From contig NZ_JALGBX010000013.1 in NCBI RefSeq assembly GCF_022808175.1, positions 124,001-188,000 of the forward strand: 64,000 bases of DNA, read 5' to 3'. The position numbers and the translations under genes were made by a program. Origin of the DNA: Streptomyces sp. AP-93. Its GTDB lineage: Bacteria > Actinomycetota > Actinomycetes > Streptomycetales > Streptomycetaceae. Positions within the stretch are counted from its first letter, which is position 1; every line of letters begins with the position of its first letter. The notes beneath the pieces are model-generated. The model saw only the letters and a list, made by a program, of their open reading frames with translations. It searched no databases and was not told where the DNA came from. Positions 60,375 through 64,000 of the stretch are shown here, piece after piece.

Positions 60375-60557
60375 GCCGCGGGACCCCCGGAAGTCGTGGC
60401 AACCCGCCTCGAAGACAGGGGGGTTCATGTTCCCGTGCTCCGGCAGGTGCTCGACGCCCATACTGGCAGAAGGTTTGAACGTGTTCAATACTGCCGCGCC
60501 GACTGCGGGGGAGCCCGGCCCCGCCGCCGAGGCGGAACGCGGGGGTCGTCGCAGCCG

Positions 60558-60990
60558 TCAGCGTTCCGACAGCTCCGAGGGTGCTTCCTGGACGACCCAA
60601 CCGTTGCCGTCCGGGTCGGAGAAGGTCAGGAAGGAGTTCCAGGTGTCACCCTTGCCGTCCTCCCAGCCCTTCTCGCCGACGTGCCGCACCGGCGACACCT
60701 CGACGCCGCGCACCGTCAGCTCCTCGCGCGCGGCCTCGATATCGGTGACGCAGAGCTGCAGGCCCTGGAGCGTGCCCGGTGTCATCTGGCGCGTACCGGG
60801 CGCCGGGGGCATCCCCGTGCTCCAGCGCGATCGAACAGCGCGAGCCGGGCGGGGTCAGCTGGATGATGCGGATGCCGGGCGCGACCTCGCTGTCGAGGTC
60901 GACCCCGAAGCCGACCTTGTCCGCGTAGAACTCCTTCGACCGGTCCATGTCGGTGACAGGGACCAGAACCACTTCGAGCGTCCAGTTCAT
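60558..60990 (-). pseudogene. VOC (glyoxalase-like) protein gene with a 1-nt frameshift
   Basis: The frame starting at ATG 60990 encodes the first half of a VOC protein (MNWTLEVVLVPVTDMDRSKEFYADKVGFGVDL ... SIALEHG). After a run of four Cs at 60813-60816 (GGGG on the coding strand) the family sequence continues in another frame (MPPAPGTRQMTPGTLQGLQLCVTDI ... FLTFSDPDGNGWVVQEAPSELSER). One extra G explains this. It may be a real pseudogene, a slippage-expressed gene or a sequencing error. Confidence 0.82.
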
Positions 60991-61109
60991 GACGGGCCTC
61001 CTCGGAACACGAATGGTGCAGGGAAGGTCCACCGTGGCCTACGGGCCACCCGTGCGCGAGCCGAATCGCCGTCCAGGGCGCCTGCTGGTCCGGGACCCGT
61101 CCGGGTGTG

Positions 61110-61436
61110 TCAGGGCGACTGCTGACCGTCCTCGCGGGCCAGACGAAGGGCGAGTTCCTGCAGGATCGCGTCGGTACCGGGCTCCGCGCCGGTTTCGTCG
61201 TACGCGTAGGCGACCGCCGCGAAGGCGGCGATGAAACCGTTGACCAGAGCGCTCAGCGGCGCGGAGAGCTGGTCGAGCACGGCGCCGCCGACCTCTTCGG
61301 GGTCGGCTCCCGCCGGCACCAGGAAGTGACCGGGGGTCACTTCCGCGAGCAGGTCGGAGGCGAGGCCTTCGCCGACATCCGCGCGCAGGGCGGTGAGCGC
61401 GGCGATGGCTTTGAGTTTGATCTCGTTCTCGTGCAC
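61110..61436 (-). CDS. Conserved hypothetical protein, small helical
   Basis: A protein of 108 residues from GTG at 61436 (VHENEIKLKAIAALTALRADVGEGL). It is mostly helical, with a predicted hydrophobic helix LSALVNGFIAAFAAVAYAYDETG. The upstream in-frame extension is low in protein character. I do not recognise a family; codon usage and GC3 fit a real gene. Confidence 0.6.
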   Translation of the reverse strand: MHENEIKLKAIAALTALRADVGEGLASDLLAEVTPGHFLVPAGADPEEVGGAVLDQLSAPLSALVNGFIAAFAAVAYAYDETGAEPGTDAILQELALRLAREDGQQSP

Positions 61437-61561
61437 GGTTCGAGAGTACGACGCGGGTCGTGGGCAACGCCGTTCTCGGTACCCGGATCCTTGGTCGTGC
61501 GCGTGGTTCGACGCGGACGGCCCCGGGACGTTCCCAGGACCGCGCGCAGGAGAGATCCCCA

Positions 61562-62989
61562 TCAGCCCCGCGCCAGCCCGCCCCGCGCGATCACCTCCGC
61601 GTACCATCGCGCACTGTCCTTCACCGTCCGGCGCTGGGACGCGAAGTCCACGTGGACGATACCGAAGCGCTTGCTGTAGCCGTATGCCCACTCGAAGTTG
61701 TCCAGCAGGCTCCACAGGAAGTAGCCGCGTACGTCCACACCGTCCTCGATCGCCCGGTGTACGGCCGTCAGGTGCGCGTCGAGGTACGCCACCCGCTCCG
61801 GGTCGTGGACCCGCCCCTCCGGGTCCGCGTAGTCGTCGTACGCCGCCCCGTTCTCCGTCACCAGGAGGGGGAGGTGCGGGAGTTCGTCGCGCAGCCGGGT
61901 CAGCAACTCGTACAGCCCGTCCGCGTCCACCGGCCAGTCCATCGCCGTGCGCGGGCCCGCCGCCGGGGTGAACGCCACATGCTCCTCGGCTCCCGCCCAG
62001 GGGGCGGGGGAAGCGGAGGAGCCCGCCGAAACCACGCTGGGGGAGTAGTAGTTGATGCCCAGCGAGTCGATCGGGGTGGACGCGACCTCCAGGTCGCCGT
62101 CCCGGACGAACGACCAGTCGGTCACCCCCGCCGTGTCATCCACCAGGTCCTGCGGCAGCCGCCCGTGGAAGACCGGGTCCACGAAGATCCGGTTCGCCAC
62201 CGCGTCGATCCGGCGCACCGCGTCCCGGTCCGCCGCGGTGTCCGTCAGCGGGCGCAGGGCGTGGAGGTTCAAGGTCAGGGAGATCTCGGCGGTGGACGGG
62301 AGGCGGTCACGCAGGACGCGGGCCGCGCCGCCGTGGGCCAGGTTGAAATGGTGGGCGGCACGCAGCGCGGCGAGGTTGCTGGTGCGCCCGGGGGCGTGGA
62401 CCCCGTTCCCGTACCCCAGGAACGCCCCGCACCAAGGCTCGTTCAGCGTCGTCCAAGTCGTCACCCGGTCGCCGAGCGCCCGGGCCACCAGGCCCGCGTA
62501 CTCCGCGAACCGGTGTGCGGTGTCCCGTTCCGGCCAGCCGCCGGCGTCCTCCAGCTCCTGCGGGAGGTCCCAGTGGTAGAGCGTCGCGACGGGCCTGATG
62601 CCGTTCGCCAGCAACTCGTCCACCAGGCGGCGGTAGAAGTCCAGGCCGCGCTCCACGGCCGGGCCCCGCCCCGTCGGCTGGACCCGGGGCCAGGAGACGG
62701 AGAAGCGGTAGTCCGTGACGCCGAGCTCCTTCATCAGCTTCACGTCGTCCGGCATCCGGTGCAGGTGGTCGGCGGCGATGTCACCGGTGTCACCGTTGCG
62801 GACCTTGCCGGGGGTGCGGCTGAAGGTGTCCCAGATGGAGGGCGTCCGGCCGTTCTCGGCGGCGGCTCCCTCGATCTGGTAGGCGGCGGTGGCCGTCCCC
62901 CAGCGGAATCGGGTGGGGAAGCGGAGCCCCGTCCCGGTCTCGGGGCGCGTGCCCGTGGAGGTCGCCGGGCGGGCATCGACAGCGGTCAT
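61562..62989 (-). CDS. GH1 family beta-glucosidase
   Basis: A 475-residue protein with ATG start and GGAG about 10 bases upstream. The GH1 N-terminal signature is FRWGTATAAYQIEGAAAENGR. The acid/base is Glu184 (TLNEPW) and the nucleophile Glu379 (LLVTENGAAYDDY). No signal peptide, so it would hydrolyse imported cellobiose or other beta-glucosides in the cytoplasm. It follows a sugar ABC permease gene on the same strand 76 bases away, matching the cebEFG-bglC layout of Streptomyces cellobiose/cellotriose uptake loci, though no CebR box was found here. Confidence 0.95.
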   Translation of the reverse strand: MTAVDARPATSTGTRPETGTGLRFPTRFRWGTATAAYQIEGAAAENGRTPSIWDTFSRTPGKVRNGDTGDIAADHLHRMPDDVKLMKELGVTDYRFSVSWPRVQPTGRGPAVERGLDFYRRLVDELLANGIRPVATLYHWDLPQELEDAGGWPERDTAHRFAEYAGLVARALGDRVTTWTTLNEPWCGAFLGYGNGVHAPGRTSNLAALRAAHHFNLAHGGAARVLRDRLPSTAEISLTLNLHALRPLTDTAADRDAVRRIDAVANRIFVDPVFHGRLPQDLVDDTAGVTDWSFVRDGDLEVASTPIDSLGINYYSPSVVSAGSSASPAPWAGAEEHVAFTPAAGPRTAMDWPVDADGLYELLTRLRDELPHLPLLVTENGAAYDDYADPEGRVHDPERVAYLDAHLTAVHRAIEDGVDVRGYFLWSLLDNFEWAYGYSKRFGIVHVDFASQRRTVKDSARWYAEVIARGGLARG

Positions 62990-63065
62990 GGGACGGACAC
63001 TCCAGGGAGTAGGGGGACGATCGGAGGGGGACGATCAGATGGGGCTGGTGGGGCCGGGGAACGCG

Positions 63066-63986
63066 TCAGCCCTTGACGGCCCCCTGCATGATGCCGCCGA
63101 CGATCTGCCGGCCCAGCAGGCCGAAGACGAGCAGCACCGGCAGCGTGCCGAGCAGCGTGCCGGCCATGATCACCGACTGGTCGTTGACGTAGCCGCCGCC
63201 GAGCTGCCGCAGAGCGACCTGCACGGTCGGCTCCTGCGAGGACAGCGCGATGACCGGCCAGAAGAAGTCGTTCCACGCCGTCATGAACGTGAGCATCCCG
63301 AGCACCGCCATCCCCGGCCGCGCGATCGGGATCACGATCGACCAGAAGATGCGGGCCGTGGAGGCCCCGTCCATGCGGGCCGCCTCGATCAGCTCGTCCG
63401 GCAGCGACTGGATCAGGTACTGGCGCATGAAGAACACCCCGAACGCCGACACCAGACCCGGCAGGATCACCGCCTGGAGCTGATTCACCCACTGGAGTTC
63501 GGCGATGAGCATGAACAGCGGGATCACGCCGAGCTGCGGCGGGATCATCATCGTCCCGATCGTCAGCGTCAGCAGGGCGCCCCGGCCCCGGAACTTCAGC
63601 TTGGCGAAGGCGAACCCGGCCAACGTGCAGGAGAGCACCGTGCCCACGGTGATGGACCCGGAGACGATCAGCGAGTTGAGCAGCGCCTTGCCGATGTCGG
63701 CCTCTTCGAGGACCGCCTCGAAGTTCTTGATCAGGTTCGGGCCGGGCAGCAGGCTCGGCGGCACCTGCGCCAGGTCGGCGTTGGACCGGCTCGCCGCGAC
63801 GATCGTCCAGTAGAAGGGGAACGCCGAGATCAGCAGCGCGAAACCGAGGACGAGGTAGGCGAGCCAGCCGCCCGTCATCGTCCTCCCGGCCCCGCCGCCC
63901 TTGTGGAGCCAGGGGGGCTTGCCCGGCCGATCCCGCGGAGGGCGGCGCTTCTCGGGCGCGGTCGGTGGTGGGGCGAGCGCGGTCAT
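63066..63986 (-). CDS. Carbohydrate ABC transporter permease (MalG/CebG-like)
   Basis: A 306-residue permease with six membrane segments. The binding-protein-dependent permease motif is present (LIEAARMDGASTARIFWSIVIPIARPG, the EAA loop). It is the second permease of a CUT1-type importer. ATG overlaps the stop of the gene before it (ATGA), with AAGGAGG just upstream. With the downstream GH1 gene it forms an uptake-and-hydrolysis unit for a beta-linked oligosaccharide. Confidence 0.93.
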   Translation of the reverse strand: MTALAPPPTAPEKRRPPRDRPGKPPWLHKGGGAGRTMTGGWLAYLVLGFALLISAFPFYWTIVAASRSNADLAQVPPSLLPGPNLIKNFEAVLEEADIGKALLNSLIVSGSITVGTVLSCTLAGFAFAKLKFRGRGALLTLTIGTMMIPPQLGVIPLFMLIAELQWVNQLQAVILPGLVSAFGVFFMRQYLIQSLPDELIEAARMDGASTARIFWSIVIPIARPGMAVLGMLTFMTAWNDFFWPVIALSSQEPTVQVALRQLGGGYVNDQSVIMAGTLLGTLPVLLVFGLLGRQIVGGIMQGAVKG

Positions 63987-64000
63987 CGGCCGGCCTCCTT
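63983..64000 (-). CDS. 3' end of the preceding sugar ABC transporter gene (cut by the window edge)
   Basis: Only five codons and the stop (KEAGR, TGA) are inside the window. Coupling to the MalG-like gene and operon logic suggest a MalF/CebF-like first permease. Confidence 0.45.
   Translation of the reverse strand, partial: KEAGR

Noticed and set aside
62990..63065. CebR-type operator in the beta-glucosidase upstream region
   Set aside because: Only a 5-bp ACTCC/GGAGT repeat overlapping the ribosome-binding site was found; the 14-bp CebR palindrome is absent.
1..64000. CRISPR arrays, tRNA/rRNA genes, insertion sequences or prophage genes
   Set aside because: No regularly spaced repeats, cloverleaf-like sequences, transposases, integrases or phage structural genes were recognised.

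Overview
The window is chromosomal DNA of a high-GC actinomycete, almost certainly Streptomyces or a close relative. GC is very high, third codon positions are G/C-saturated, GTG and TTG starts are common, and genes are tightly packed with many ATGA or GTGA overlaps. The gene content is also typical: several two-component and TetR regulators, secreted S8 and M9 proteases, TerD, an nSTAND-WD40 protein and a HAAS/PadR pair. No tRNA, rRNA, CRISPR array, insertion sequence or prophage was seen.

Layout. 1-3872: end of a branched-chain amino-acid (Liv-type) ABC transporter operon. 3934-8549: GNAT, cold-shock protein, TOBE/HTH protein, HAAS-PadR pair, AraC regulator, methyltransferase. 8685-11991: a beta-glucoside-type PTS transporter (IIBCA) and its PRD antiterminator, with a recognisable RNA antitermination site overlapping a terminator in the leader. 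12044-15819: a two-component system (reverse strand) divergent from an ABC exporter. 15855-20524: TetR with a perfect palindromic operator, small membrane proteins, and an MFS pump divergent from a GlxA-type regulator.

20715-39093 is an unusual 18-kb run of same-strand genes: a CapA-like lipoprotein, a double-module HAMP membrane protein, a giant protein with two GTPase domains, a second GTPase, a TIR-winged-helix protein, a TIR-degenerate NB-ARC-glycosyltransferase fusion, a response regulator, a double-sensor histidine kinase, a third GTPase gene and two small helical proteins, one with a zinc ribbon. The downstream genes are mostly translationally coupled. TIR domains beside dynamin-like GTPases and a signalling pair suggest a surveillance/conflict (immune-like) or membrane-remodelling system. 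I recognise no described system with this composition, and it is the main candidate for novelty here.

39176-46630: AhpD-like protein divergent from a Cys-rich MarR regulator, a TerD protein, then a compact putative RiPP locus (a 48-residue peptide gene with a KPEI repeat, a B12-type radical SAM enzyme with a CX7CX2C motif, a partner protein, an MFS exporter). 46698-53572: secreted M9 collagenase, a decayed FG-GAP gene and a subtilisin-like protease. 53923-57852: HTH-nSTAND-WD40 protein. 57902-61436: TetR divergent from a saccharopine-dehydrogenase-like enzyme, a frameshifted VOC gene and small genes. 61562-64000: GH1 beta-glucosidase and the end of a sugar ABC permease operon (reverse strand), truncated by the window edge.
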